A DNA stretch of 64,000 nt from Rariglobus sp. (GCA_029266495.1 JAQSWS010000005.1:19480-83479); one strand, 5' to 3'. Shown: positions 48,264 through 57,410, counted from the first letter of the stretch. Notes: generated by a model not told the origin, from the sequence alone. Made by a program: numbers and translations.

Positions 48264-48533
48264 ATGATCCGCCGTTTTTTTCTCCCGCTTATCAGTTCGC
48301 CCGAACTTCCGTTCATCATCGGCCAGCTCGGACAGTTCCCCGGAAAACCATGGAACGCCCACCAGACCGAAATCGACCGCGCCCACCGCGCCGTCGCCGC
48401 CAAGGTGAAAAACGTCCGCTACGTGTCCTCCGAAAAACTCGGCTCCATCGGCGAGAATCTTCATTTCAACACCGGAGCCTATCGCCTCTTCGCTCAAGGT
48501 TACGCCAGCGCCTATCTCCAGCTTGCCAGGTAA
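48264..48533 (+). pseudogene. C-terminal fragment of a sialate-O-acetylesterase/CE6-type (SASA-domain) protein
   Basis: 89 residues. ELPFIIGQLGQFPGKPWN, RAHRAVAAKVKNVRYVSSEKLGSIGENLHFNTGAYRLFAQGYASAY match the last ~85 residues of SASA-domain (CE6-like) acetylesterases: the conserved GQLG, the VSSxxL and the late His region (LHFN). In the full domain an Asp precedes that His (often GDxxHF); here the residue is Glu-Asn. The N-terminal part with the GQSN nucleophile is absent upstream: only the terminator of the GH5 gene precedes it. So this is a truncated remnant, probably from recombination, and very unlikely to be an active esterase. A complete but different esterase follows at 48616. Confidence 0.7.
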
Positions 48534-48558
48534 AAGTCACATGCAGGTCGACGATGAA

Positions 48559-48574
48559 ACTGAATGCATTCAGT
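48559..48574. promoter_or_regulatory. 16-bp perfect palindrome upstream of the esterase gene
   Basis: ACTGAATGCATTCAGT, perfect two-fold symmetry, centred 50 bp upstream of the ATG at 48616. Its size and even symmetry fit a LacI/GalR-type operator. It does not match the GGTTWAnCGTTRACC sites further right, so it would serve a different regulator. Confidence 0.55.
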
Positions 48575-48615
48575 CCTCGTTTAACTGACGATTCGATCTC
48601 AAGAATCTCCTCCTC

Positions 48616-50532
48616 ATGAGCCTCCGCCTCGCCTCGCCCTTCCAAGACCACGCCGTGCTCCAGCGCGACCAACCCCTCCCCGTCTGGGGCTGGTCCGCGC
48701 CCAACACCCGCATCCGCGTCGCTCTCGCCGGACACGAGGCGCACACCTTGAGCAACGTCGCGGGCGACTGGCTCGTCCGCCTCCCCGCGCTCCCCGCCGG
48801 CGGTCCTCACACGCTCTCCGTCGAGTCGCCCGCCACCGGCGAAATGCTCGCGATCACCGACCTCCTTGTTGGCGAGGTCTGGGTCGCCTCCGGCCAGTCC
48901 AACATGGAGTGGCCGCTCGACCAATCCCGCCCGTTCACCGACGAAGCCATCGCCACCGCCGACTTCGCCGGCATCCGTTTCTTCAAAGTCGGCCGCCGCA
49001 CCCACCTCGGCCCGCACCGCACGGTCGATGGTGAATGGAAGTCCGCCACCCCGTCCAACGCCCCGCTCTTTTCCGCCGTCGCCTTCAGCTTCGCCCGCCG
49101 TCTCCACCGCGAACTCGGCGTGCCCGTCGGCATCCTTTCGTCCTCCTGGGGCGGCACCATCATCGAGTCCTGGACCAGCCGCCCGACCCTCGCCCACAAT
49201 CCCGACATCGCCAAATGGTTCGCCGGCTATGAAGCCCTCGCCTTCACCGCCGGCCGCTGGAAAGACGCCGCCCCGCTCGGCCCCGACGGACGCTCCGCCA
49301 ACCCCTACCTTCCCGCTGACCCCGGCGTCACCCAGCCCTGGCACGCCGCCTCCTTCGACGACTCCGCCTGGTCGTCCCTCATCCTCCCCGGCACCTGGCA
49401 ATCCGCCGGCGAAAAATACTCCGGCGTCGTCTGGTTCCGCCGCACCGTCGAGCTCCCCGCCGACTGGATCGGCCGCGATCTCGAACTCAATCTCGGCGCC
49501 GCCGACAAACAAGACATCACCTACGTCAATGGCGCCGAGGTCGGCCGCACCGGCAAAGACCGCGAGGACCGCTACTGGAACGTTCCTCGCACCTACTCCG
49601 TCCCCGCCGCGCTCGTCACCAGCCGCAAGCTCACCATCGCCGTCCGCGTGTATTCATTTCTGTATGACGGCGGCCTTATCGGACCCGCCGCCGAGATGCG
49701 CCTCCATCCCGCCGGCCAATCCACCGCCGCCCTCCCTCTCGCCGGTCCCTGGCGCTTCCGCTGCGAGCACAACTTCGGCATCATCTCCCCGCCCGCCCCT
49801 GTCATGGGCCACGGCGAGCCCAACTCGCCCCACATGCTGTTCGACAACATGATCGCCCCGCTCGTCCCCTACGCCGTCCGCGGCGCGATCTGGTATCAGG
49901 GCGAAAGCAACGAAAACGCCCCGCACCTCTATGCCCGCCTGCTCCAGGACCTGGTCGCCGACTGGCGTCGCCACTGGGGACTTCCCTCCCTGGCTTTCCA
50001 CACCGTGCAGCTCACGTCCTTCCGCACTCCGCAAGCCCACCAACCCGGGAGCAACTGGGCCCGCCTCCGCGAAGCCCAGGCCGCCCTCCTCTCTACGCCT
50101 GGCACCGGCCTCGCCGTGATCACCGACCTCGGCGAAGCCGGCGACATCCACCCCAAGAACAAAATCCCCGTCGGCGAACGCCTCGCCCAAAGCGCCCTCG
50201 CCCGCACCTACGGCCGCGCGCTCGTCCCCAACGGACCCCTCGCCACCACCTTCTCCTTCACCCACGACACCGCCCGTATTGAGTTCTCCGATACCGATGG
50301 CGCCCTCGCCACGATCGACGGGGCCGCCCCCCGCACGCTCTTCCTCGCCGGCGAGGACAAGGTCTTCCACCCCGCGAACGCCGTCATCGAAAAATCGACC
50401 CTCGTCGTCACCAGCCCCGCCGTGCCCGCCCCCGTCGCCGTCCGCTACGCCTGGGCCGACCACCCCGAAGGCGCAAATCTCGCCGGCGCCTCCGCCCTCC
50501 CCGCCAGCCCCTTCCGCTCCGACCGCTGGTGA
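48616..50532 (+). CDS. Sialate O-acetylesterase-like enzyme (SGNH-type SASA domain)
   Basis: 638 residues. The N-terminal beta-sandwich (LASPFQDHAVLQRDQPLPVWGW) is followed by the SGNH core: VASGQSNMEWPL with nucleophile Ser95. A galactose-binding-like insertion (about 230-370, with WHAASFDDSAWSSL and GVVWFRRTVELP) splits the core, and RGAIWYQGESNENAP and DLGEAGDIHPKNK (Asp/His of the catalytic set) complete it. Family members remove acetyl groups from sialic acids or, more often in soil bacteria, from xylan and other acetylated glycans. No signal peptide is seen, so the enzyme may act in the cytoplasm on imported oligosaccharides. It is followed by the GH92 gene. Confidence 0.9.
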   Translation: MSLRLASPFQDHAVLQRDQPLPVWGWSAPNTRIRVALAGHEAHTLSNVAGDWLVRLPALPAGGPHTLSVESPATGEMLAITDLLVGEVWVASGQSNMEWPLDQSRPFTDEAIATADFAGIRFFKVGRRTHLGPHRTVDGEWKSATPSNAPLFSAVAFSFARRLHRELGVPVGILSSSWGGTIIESWTSRPTLAHNPDIAKWFAGYEALAFTAGRWKDAAPLGPDGRSANPYLPADPGVTQPWHAASFDDSAWSSLILPGTWQSAGEKYSGVVWFRRTVELPADWIGRDLELNLGAADKQDITYVNGAEVGRTGKDREDRYWNVPRTYSVPAALVTSRKLTIAVRVYSFLYDGGLIGPAAEMRLHPAGQSTAALPLAGPWRFRCEHNFGIISPPAPVMGHGEPNSPHMLFDNMIAPLVPYAVRGAIWYQGESNENAPHLYARLLQDLVADWRRHWGLPSLAFHTVQLTSFRTPQAHQPGSNWARLREAQAALLSTPGTGLAVITDLGEAGDIHPKNKIPVGERLAQSALARTYGRALVPNGPLATTFSFTHDTARIEFSDTDGALATIDGAAPRTLFLAGEDKVFHPANAVIEKSTLVVTSPAVPAPVAVRYAWADHPEGANLAGASALPASPFRSDRW

Positions 50533-50546
50533 CCGCGATTTTTAAT

Positions 50547-50616
50547 CGCAAAGACGCGAAGGGCGCAAAGGCCAAACCCCGGTCTCATCAGCCCTTAGCG
50601 CCTTCGCGTCTTTGCG
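50547..50616. repeat. Large inverted repeat of the CGCAAAGACGCGAAGG type
   Basis: Left arm about 50547-50571 (CGCAAAGACGCGAAGGGCGC), right arm about 50594-50616 (its complement, with one base deleted and one changed), 22-bp spacer. It fills most of the 113-bp gap between the esterase stop and the GH92 start. The same word is a widespread intergenic repeat in several bacterial phyla, so this may be a REP/MITE-like mobile element or a terminator. Confidence 0.75.
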
Positions 50617-50645
50617 TTTAATCTCCTGTTAAATTCACAGCTAAA

Positions 50646-52835
50646 ATGTCCGACCTCACCGCCCTCGTCGAACCCCGCCTCGGCAACACCATCGGTCGCT
50701 GGATCTCCTTCGCCGCCGCCTGCCGCCCGCTCGGCCTCGTCGCGCTTTCCCCCGACACCCGCATCGGCGGCAACGGCGATTGGGGCTGCGGTTACAATCT
50801 CGCCGACCACGAAATTGTCGGCTTCAGCCACGTCCACGATTGGCAAAGCGGCGGCGTCCTCGTGATGCCCGTCACCGGCGACGTTCCCGCCACCGCCGGC
50901 CCGGAAGGTTTTAAATCCCCCTTCTCCCGCGACACCGAGCTTTGCAAACCCGGTTACCACCGCGTCCACCTCGATCGCTACCACATCACCGCCGAACTCA
51001 CCGCCACCCCCCGCGCCGGCATCCATCGCTATACCTTCCCGCCCGCCCAAGACGCCGCCCTCCTCCTCGATCTCGCCTCGCAATGCGGCCCGTGCGCGAT
51101 GCTCTCCGCGAGTCTCAAGCAACTCGATGCCCGCACCTTTGAGGGCCACGTCGTCAACGGTCCCACCCTTCGCAAGCCCAAGAACCACACCGTTCACTTC
51201 GTCCTCACACTCGACACCGACGCCTCTCTCTCGCCCTTCGATCCCTCCCGTGTCCAAGCCCGTCTGTCTCTCGGACGCCCCGCCGCGCCCGTCACGGTGA
51301 AAGTCGGCATCAGCTACACGTCCATCGCCGCCGCCCACACCAATCTCCAAGCCGAAACCGCCGGCAAATCCTTCGCCATTCTCCACCGCGAAGCGCACGA
51401 CGACTGGAACAATCAGCTCGCCTACATCGTTGTCGAAGGCGGCGATCCAACCCGCCGCGCCCGCTTCTACACCGATCTCTACTTCTCCCTTCTCGGTCGC
51501 CGCACCGTGAGCGACGTGGCCGGCACCTACTTCGACAACACCGGCCCGTCGCCGCGCATCCGCCAGATCCCGCTCAACGCCGACGGACGCCCCCGCTACC
51601 GCCACTTCAGTTCCGACGCCTTCTGGGGCGCGCAATGGTCGCTCGTTCCGCTCTGGGCCCTCGTCTACCCTGAGCTTATCGACGAATTCTGTCATTCGTT
51701 CATGGACATGTATCGCAACGGCGGACTCATCCCGCGCGGCCCCACCGGCGGCGCCGACACGTTCGTCATGACGAGCGCGCAAACCACCCCGCTCTTCGCC
51801 TGCGCCCTCAACAACACTCTCCACCGCCCCTCCGACCTCGAAGAAGTCTATCAGGCCGTCCGCAAAAACCATTTCTCCGGCGGCCTCATGAGCAAGGCCG
51901 GCTATGAACACGACACCTGCAAAGGCGGCGGCATCGAAGATTACATCGCCCTCGGTTACATCCCCGAAGACCTCCCACCCGCCGGCTTCCACACCCACGG
52001 CGCCGCGCAAACCATCGAGCACGCCTACAACGACTGGGCCCTCGCCCAACTCGCCTCCGCCCTCGGCCACACCGACGACGCGGAACTCTTCACGAAACGC
52101 TCGCGCAACTACCGCAACCTCTTCGACCGCTCCGTCGGCTTCTGCCGTCCCCGCGAACGCGACGGTTCCTGGACCGAGCCCTTCGACCCCTCGCAGAAAA
52201 AAGGCTGGACCGAGGCCAACGCCTGGACGTTCACCTATCACTCCGCGCACGACGTTCCCGGCCTGATCGAGTGCTTCGGCTCGCGCGACGCCTTCGTCGC
52301 CCGCCTTGAAGAAGCCTTCGTCCTTTCCGAGCAGCAAAAATTCTTCGCCCCGCGCGACCACCACAACCTCATCCCGCTCGACTTCGGCAACGAGCCCGCG
52401 CTCGCGACCGCGCACCTGTTCCAACTCGCCGGACGCCCGGACCGCACGCAGTTCTGGCTGCGCCGCGTGATCGACACGATCAAGGCAGGCAACTCGCCCG
52501 AAGACACCTGGGGTGGCGACGAGGACCAAGGAATCATGGGTGCCTGGAACGTCCTCGTCTCCATCGGACTCTTCAGTGCCACCGGCGCCTGCGAAAAACC
52601 CGCCCGCTACCAACTCACCGCCCCGCTCTTCGACCGCGTGACCATCGCCCTCCCGGCCGGCCGCACGCTCGTCATCACGACCTCCGGCCTCAATCCGTCC
52701 GTCACCAACTACACCGAGTCCGTCACCTTCAACGGTGCGCCGCTCTCCACCCTCGAGTTGCCCCTCACTGCCCTCGTCGCCGGTGGCGAACTCCACGTCA
52801 TCCTCTCCCCCGCCCCCGCCGGTCTTACCGCATAG
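50646..52835 (+). CDS. Glycoside hydrolase family 92-like (alpha-mannosidase family)
   Basis: 729 residues, no signal peptide. Starts with the GH92 N-terminal domain (VEPRLGNTIGRWI, GGNGDWGCGYNLADHEIVGFSHVHDW), continues into the (alpha/alpha)6 domain (RARFYTDLYFSLLGRRTVSD, FSSDAFWGAQWSLVPLWALV, GGLIPRGPTGG) and reaches the diagnostic GGDEDQGIMGAWNVLVSIGLF-type motif near 622-642 (GNDDCGQMSAW in classical members). GH92 enzymes are Ca2+-dependent exo-alpha-mannosidases. This one is a diverged version (Glu-Asp-Gln in place of Asp-Asp-Cys), so specificity may differ. It belongs with the esterase at 48616 as a glycan-trimming pair. Confidence 0.82.
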   Translation: MSDLTALVEPRLGNTIGRWISFAAACRPLGLVALSPDTRIGGNGDWGCGYNLADHEIVGFSHVHDWQSGGVLVMPVTGDVPATAGPEGFKSPFSRDTELCKPGYHRVHLDRYHITAELTATPRAGIHRYTFPPAQDAALLLDLASQCGPCAMLSASLKQLDARTFEGHVVNGPTLRKPKNHTVHFVLTLDTDASLSPFDPSRVQARLSLGRPAAPVTVKVGISYTSIAAAHTNLQAETAGKSFAILHREAHDDWNNQLAYIVVEGGDPTRRARFYTDLYFSLLGRRTVSDVAGTYFDNTGPSPRIRQIPLNADGRPRYRHFSSDAFWGAQWSLVPLWALVYPELIDEFCHSFMDMYRNGGLIPRGPTGGADTFVMTSAQTTPLFACALNNTLHRPSDLEEVYQAVRKNHFSGGLMSKAGYEHDTCKGGGIEDYIALGYIPEDLPPAGFHTHGAAQTIEHAYNDWALAQLASALGHTDDAELFTKRSRNYRNLFDRSVGFCRPRERDGSWTEPFDPSQKKGWTEANAWTFTYHSAHDVPGLIECFGSRDAFVARLEEAFVLSEQQKFFAPRDHHNLIPLDFGNEPALATAHLFQLAGRPDRTQFWLRRVIDTIKAGNSPEDTWGGDEDQGIMGAWNVLVSIGLFSATGACEKPARYQLTAPLFDRVTIALPAGRTLVITTSGLNPSVTNYTESVTFNGAPLSTLELPLTALVAGGELHVILSPAPAGLTA

Positions 52836-52892
52836 AGGACCACCCGCATACCGGGCCCGGGCGCGAAACAGCGCACCCTTGATCCACTTCAA

Positions 52893-52923
52893 GGCGACGT
52901 TGCCGGCGATCGGCAACGCCGCC
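52893..52923. terminator. Strong hairpin between convergent genes
   Basis: GGCG-a-CGTTGCCG-gcgat-CGGCAACG-c-CGCC: 12 paired bases with one mismatch, midway between the stops at 52835 and 52938. No T tract; bidirectional termination inferred from position. Confidence 0.55.
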
Positions 52924-52937
52924 CGTATGACTCGTCC

Positions 52938-54227
52938 TTAACGCTTGCGGCGGGCGATCACCATGCCGGCCAGCGCCACCCCGCCAAGAATCGCGGCATA
53001 GGTCGCCGGCTCCGGGATCGCCGCCACCGTGATCAAACCGGTGCCCGTGAAATAGGTGCCGCCAAAGAAATTATTCAGGTCGGTTGCGGTGTAACCGATG
53101 CCCGCCGTCATCGACGTCGAGGTGACGGAGCTAAACAGCAAGGCCAGCGTCTCGGTGCCCGTATAATTCAGGTTGATGGTCGAGTTGCCGAAGGTCAGCC
53201 CGGCCGTGTCGCCGATCGAGGTGCTGTTGCCCAAGGTGAGCGCCGCCAGATCGGCGACCGTGATGTCGCCCACGCCAAACGTGCCGGTGCCGGACGTCGC
53301 CAGGATGCCGGAATTCACCGTCGAGCCGCCGGCGTAAGTGTTGGCCCCCGTGAGAATGAGCGAACTCTTGAACGTGCCTGCGTTGGTCACGCCGAGACCG
53401 CCGTTGGAGATCACGCCGCCCACCGTGGTGGTCCGGCCCGAGGTATTGGTGTTAAGCGTCACCGTCCGGACGCCGCCATTCAGATTCACGGCGGCCGTTC
53501 CCATGTTTAAGCTGGATGAATTCGTCGCGGTAATGAAATCGCCGGCCCAAATCTGCGAGCCGCCCACATGCAGCGTGCTTGCCCCCGTCGTCTGGATGGT
53601 GGCACCTCCGTTGACCGTCAGGTTGCCCGTGCCCAGATAGGCATTCGCCGCCACATTCAAGTTGCCGCCGGATTCGATCTTAACGCCGCCGCTGAAATCA
53701 TTGGCACTATTGTTAAGCTGCACTTTGCCAGAGGAGCTCTTGATGTTGATACCACCAGTGCCGGTGACTTTGCCATCGAACGAAAGATACCGTGTGCTGA
53801 GTGACGAATTTACCGTGACATCAACGGAGCTGTTCAAGGTGACGCCCGCTCCAATCGAGGTGTTGGTATTGATCAAGGCCCGCGTCAGCGTGGCGTTGCC
53901 CACGCTGGAGCTGAAAATCAAATTGCCGCCACCGGTCCCAGTGAGGGTAGCTCCGGCGGCATTTCCGATCACCAACGAGCCCACCGTGCGCGAGGTGCCC
54001 TGCAGGTCAACCGCCGAGCCCGCCGCGGTGATCACCACTTCCGCATTCTGGGCGTCGGGTGGCGTGCCACCAGTCCAGGTGCTGTCGCTCCAGTTGCCTG
54101 TCGTGCCCGTCCAGCTGATGGGGACCGCATGCGATGGGATCAGGCCTAGCGAGCAGACGAGAGCGGAGATCAACAAGGGACGCGATGGCGTGGAGACAAA
54201 ACGTGGCGTGAGAGAGCTGATTTTCAT
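52938..54227 (-). CDS. Exported PEP-CTERM protein with autotransporter-associated repeats (second copy)
   Basis: 429 residues from the ATG at 54227 (MKISSLTPRF...); an upstream ATG at 54281 would put the signal peptide behind 18 extra residues. Signal peptide ends near IPSHAV. The beta-rich body is of the autotransporter-repeat type (VPISWTGTTGNWSDSTWTGG near the mature N-terminus, SLILTGANTYAGGSTVNSG near 295). The C-terminus is IPEPATYAAILGG, a hydrophobic helix, then RRKR, a classic PEP-CTERM tail. A likely LacI-type operator lies 73-87 bp upstream (54300-54314). Same class as the 34349 protein, but with little obvious similarity outside the shared motifs. Confidence 0.88.
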   Translation of the reverse strand: MKISSLTPRFVSTPSRPLLISALVCSLGLIPSHAVPISWTGTTGNWSDSTWTGGTPPDAQNAEVVITAAGSAVDLQGTSRTVGSLVIGNAAGATLTGTGGGNLIFSSSVGNATLTRALINTNTSIGAGVTLNSSVDVTVNSSLSTRYLSFDGKVTGTGGINIKSSSGKVQLNNSANDFSGGVKIESGGNLNVAANAYLGTGNLTVNGGATIQTTGASTLHVGGSQIWAGDFITATNSSSLNMGTAAVNLNGGVRTVTLNTNTSGRTTTVGGVISNGGLGVTNAGTFKSSLILTGANTYAGGSTVNSGILATSGTGTFGVGDITVADLAALTLGNSTSIGDTAGLTFGNSTINLNYTGTETLALLFSSVTSTSMTAGIGYTATDLNNFFGGTYFTGTGLITVAAIPEPATYAAILGGVALAGMVIARRKR

Positions 54228-54299
54228 GGGGATAAGGATTAAACGGTCGAAACCGGTCCCAGGATTTATTATCGCTGCCACCCCCGCCAGCCGTGCGTC

Positions 54300-54314
54300 G
54301 GTTTAGCGTTGACC
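54300..54314 (-). promoter_or_regulatory. LacI-type operator candidate A (GGTTTAGCGTTGACC)
   Basis: 15-bp near-palindrome, 73 bp upstream of the PEP-CTERM start at 54227; 12 of 15 positions match site C at 61259-61273, and both are followed by T. Confidence 0.6.
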
Positions 54315-54363
54315 TCCACACCAGCGCTCACGCCTCAAGCAGCGCCGTCCCGCCCAATCTACC

Positions 54364-55386
54364 TTAGTCGCGCCGACGCTGAAGCGTGTCGCCGTCGCAC
54401 CAAATACTTTCGATCGTCACTGTCTTGGGATGCGCGGGGAGGCCCAGTTCATTGTTCTGCAACTGCTCGACGACGAGATCCACGGTCTTGGCCCCCACCA
54501 CCCCGCGCATCAGGTTCACACCCGAGCAGGTATCGAGGGGAGGCAGGCAATCGAGAGAGGCGAAACCGATGTCGGCGGGGACGCGCAACCCCAGTTCGCG
54601 GAGCATGCGGAGCACCTCCTGCATGTTGCTCACCACCGCCTGAATCCGGTGGCGCTCAACCCACTCGGCGATCTTCGCCTTGTCCCACTCAGCAAGGAGG
54701 AGCGGCGGGATCGTGTCCCCGGGGTGAGCTCGAAATTGGTAGCCCATGTAGGCGGAAAGCCACGCGTTGTTCGTCATGTCGTCCTGCTCGATCGAATTCA
54801 CGTAGCCTACCCGCTCGTATCCCCGTCGCTTGAGATTTCTCAACGTGAGAATCATCCCATGGGAAAACCCGTGCACGGCGTGATGCAACCCGGGCTTGAG
54901 AATGGTGTGGCCCTGCGCGGCCACCGCGAAGTGCTTCCAATCAAAAGACACTCTCCCCCGGGCGTGGAGCTTTCCGCCCAGAATAAGGCCCCGGATGGAG
55001 CGCGCATGCAGAATGCGCCCCAGCCGGTCGGTCGTCATGCGAGGTTCTCGCGCCCAAAACTCCTCGATTTCGTAGCCCAGATGCCGTGCGCGCGCATGCA
55101 TGCCTTCATGCAACACCACGCCGCGCGGATTGTGCGGCCCGGGCTTGTCCCACCAGGTAACCATCGCGAGCTTCTCGGACACCCGCGCGCGCCGCCCCGT
55201 GCGCAATTGTGTCATGAGCGTCGAGACCAGCGGATCGGGCGTGTAGCCGGCGTTGCGGGCGATCTCAAAAATGCGGTCGCGCGTGGCCGTCGAAATACGG
55301 GGATGATTCCGCAACGCCAGCGAGACGGTCGTTTGCGAACAACCGGCCAGCCCGGCCAGTTCCCGTATGGTGACGTGCGCTTCCAT
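54364..55386 (-). CDS. LacI-family transcriptional regulator (regulator 2)
   Basis: 340 residues from the ATG at 55386 (MEAHVTIRELAGLAG); upstream residues have no HTH character. The HTH reads AGLAGCSQTTVSLALRNHPRIS (recognition residues Q-T) and FEIARNAGYTPDPLVSTLM, again with a non-canonical hinge. The effector domain (about 60-330) has ARSIRGLILGGKLH, RRGYERVGYVNSIEQDDM and ADIGFASLDCLPPLDTCSGVN. It sits inside the cluster of glycan genes whose promoters carry the shared GGTTWAnCGTTRACC palindrome, so it is the best candidate to bind those sites. No such site was found in its own 148-bp upstream gap; it may be transcribed from the heparinase-like gene's promoter. Confidence 0.9.
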   Translation of the reverse strand: MEAHVTIRELAGLAGCSQTTVSLALRNHPRISTATRDRIFEIARNAGYTPDPLVSTLMTQLRTGRRARVSEKLAMVTWWDKPGPHNPRGVVLHEGMHARARHLGYEIEEFWAREPRMTTDRLGRILHARSIRGLILGGKLHARGRVSFDWKHFAVAAQGHTILKPGLHHAVHGFSHGMILTLRNLKRRGYERVGYVNSIEQDDMTNNAWLSAYMGYQFRAHPGDTIPPLLLAEWDKAKIAEWVERHRIQAVVSNMQEVLRMLRELGLRVPADIGFASLDCLPPLDTCSGVNLMRGVVGAKTVDLVVEQLQNNELGLPAHPKTVTIESIWCDGDTLQRRRD

Positions 55387-55534
55387 TAATGTGTTTGCAT
55401 CGGATATCCCGAGTCGCGGGGCGTCGCCGGCTCTGCAAGGGGAGGCCCCTGCTTCGCCGTCAAAAGATCCGCCGGGCGGCCGAGGGATGAGAAATTTGGG
55501 GTGTCCGACCGCCATAATAGATTCTCGCCGAGCG

Positions 55535-57349
55535 TCATTGTCCAGAACCAGCTGCCGTTTCGATCAGACGCGCGGCGATTTCGATCTGGATACCTTTTCC
55601 CTGGGAAACCATGGCAAACTCCACCCGCTTGATCTCAGGCATGGGCGTATCGTGCCGGCCCAGCAGCTCGGTGTGATCCAGAATACGCACGGACACGGGC
55701 CTTGATCCTCCGACCGCCATTCGCAAACGCCTGCTCCCGCGGGAAAGCACGACCTCGTTGTCTCCTACCAACACCTCCGCCGATGTCACCCACGTGAAGC
55801 GATACACGCTTCCGGCGGCGAGGCCTTCCACGGCGTCCAACCAACGCGTCACCCCGTCTTCGTCAGTTGAAATCGTGCGATGGAGTTTCGTCAACCGCCC
55901 CGGGTAAAGCGCCGTCAAGTCGAAGGTCACCGACGGGGTCGGGCGCTCTCTCCACGCGATACGCCCGCAGGCCCCGTCCGCGGCGGGCTGCGCACCGTCA
56001 ATCCGGGGGATGGAGTGCCCTTCGGGACCGAGTCGGAAAAGGGACCAGCGTTCTTTATGCCACAGATCAACTCCGCGTGATTCGAGCCGGTGGTATTCCT
56101 CCATGCCAGGGTCCTCCGCCCAGCGCACGCCCCCCGCTTCGAACACGAAAGACCCCGCGTCCTGATGGCCGTGACTGAGCGAGGCGCAACCGCCCTTCGC
56201 ACCGATCCAAACCGCCTCCGGAGTCCACTCCGTCCTCCAAAATGCGAGCGGATTGGCCCCGTCTCCGCTCCAGGCAAGCGGCATGGATGCCGCGGGCGTG
56301 CGCAGGTGCTCCGTCTTCAGCCAAATCAGCGCCAGCGCGAAAAAACGGTTTTCCGGCGAGAGGACGGCGTCGATCGGGCCGGCGATGATCCGGCGAAGAA
56401 CGTCGCATTCCGACCGCGTCACCAAGGGATCGTCATAATGACGCCCAAACCAGAGCATGGCCGTCAGGGGAACCCGGGTCGCACGCGAGTCGAAGTAGGA
56501 ATAAAAATCGCCACTGGGCCCTGTCGCATGCGCCATGCACAAGGCGCTTTCACGGAACCCCGGCAGGGCGTCAAGCCCGTGGCGCGACCCGGTCTCTCGA
56601 AACAGGCTTTCGATCGCGAAGATGTGATAGATGGTGCCATACGACCAATAAGCGGGCCCTTCGATGAAGGCCCCGTCCGGCGCGTAGTTGGTCCCGTGCA
56701 GCGGCAGGTTTTCAATGCAACGCCGGACAAGTGTCTCGGCCAGCTCCGGCGCCCGGTGCCGCACGGCGATCGCGGCCATCGCCAAGCCTCCGTTGCACAC
56801 TGCGTTCCAGTTGTTGGCGATCGTGATAAACCCGGCCTTTGGGTCGGCGAGACCGGGATTGATTCCCCGCTCTATTAACGCCTCCTCCAGCCGGAACCTC
56901 TCGGCCGGCATCATCTCCTCGCGCAGCCAGTCGAGCCCGAGCGCAAACGCGCAGCACATTTCGGCGGCGTCGAGAAAATGCGAGGGATTCCAGTTGATGA
57001 ACTCCGCCGCCGCCTGCAGTTCGCCGATCGCGCGCCGGGCGTAACGTGCATCCCCGCTGATCTGATAGGCCACCCCGCAATTAACAATTCGCCTCAACAC
57101 GATGCGCGAGACCTCGAGAAGCCGAAACCCGGTCATCACCCGGGCGGCGACCGGCTCCTGGAGTTCGTGCTCCGCCAGCCGGCGAACGAAAGCAGCGAGA
57201 TCGCGCATGAGTCCCTCTCGTGAGGCTTCTGCGCGTATGCGCGCAAAATCGGCGCGAGTCGCCAGCAACGGAACGCCGGTCGGCGGTTCCGCCAAACCGC
57301 GCCTGACCGGCGGAACGAGAGTCGTGGGCTTGCCTGCGACAGGAGACAT
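55535..57349 (-). CDS. Heparinase II/III-family polysaccharide lyase-like protein
   Basis: 604 residues without signal peptide. N-terminal helical toroid (ADFARIRAEASREGL, YQISGDARYARRAIGEL, FALGLDWLREEMMPAERFRLEEALIERGI, FITIANNWNAVCNGGLAMAAIAV, EGPAYWSYGTIYHIFAIESL) and C-terminal beta domain with GGCASLSHGHQDAGSFVFEAGGVRWAED around residues 385-412, the hallmark His-bearing motif of heparinase II/III. NNWNAVCNGG and the Tyr in PAYWSYG are further expected active-site positions. It probably cleaves a uronic-acid polysaccharide or oligosaccharide (alginate, pectin-like or GAG-like). Operator candidate B lies 47-61 bp upstream, shared with the divergent SGNH gene. Confidence 0.85.
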   Translation of the reverse strand: MSPVAGKPTTLVPPVRRGLAEPPTGVPLLATRADFARIRAEASREGLMRDLAAFVRRLAEHELQEPVAARVMTGFRLLEVSRIVLRRIVNCGVAYQISGDARYARRAIGELQAAAEFINWNPSHFLDAAEMCCAFALGLDWLREEMMPAERFRLEEALIERGINPGLADPKAGFITIANNWNAVCNGGLAMAAIAVRHRAPELAETLVRRCIENLPLHGTNYAPDGAFIEGPAYWSYGTIYHIFAIESLFRETGSRHGLDALPGFRESALCMAHATGPSGDFYSYFDSRATRVPLTAMLWFGRHYDDPLVTRSECDVLRRIIAGPIDAVLSPENRFFALALIWLKTEHLRTPAASMPLAWSGDGANPLAFWRTEWTPEAVWIGAKGGCASLSHGHQDAGSFVFEAGGVRWAEDPGMEEYHRLESRGVDLWHKERWSLFRLGPEGHSIPRIDGAQPAADGACGRIAWRERPTPSVTFDLTALYPGRLTKLHRTISTDEDGVTRWLDAVEGLAAGSVYRFTWVTSAEVLVGDNEVVLSRGSRRLRMAVGGSRPVSVRILDHTELLGRHDTPMPEIKRVEFAMVSQGKGIQIEIAARLIETAAGSGQ

Positions 57350-57395
57350 GACTCCGAACCGTATCCCCCGACCTATCGTGCACGAGGGTCCGGGG

Positions 57396-57410
57396 AGTTA
57401 ACCGTAAACC
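57396..57410. promoter_or_regulatory. LacI-type operator candidate B (AGTTAACCGTAAACC)
   Basis: In the 109-bp gap between the divergent heparinase-like and SGNH genes (57350-57458). 12 of 15 positions match site C. Placed to control both genes. Confidence 0.6.
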
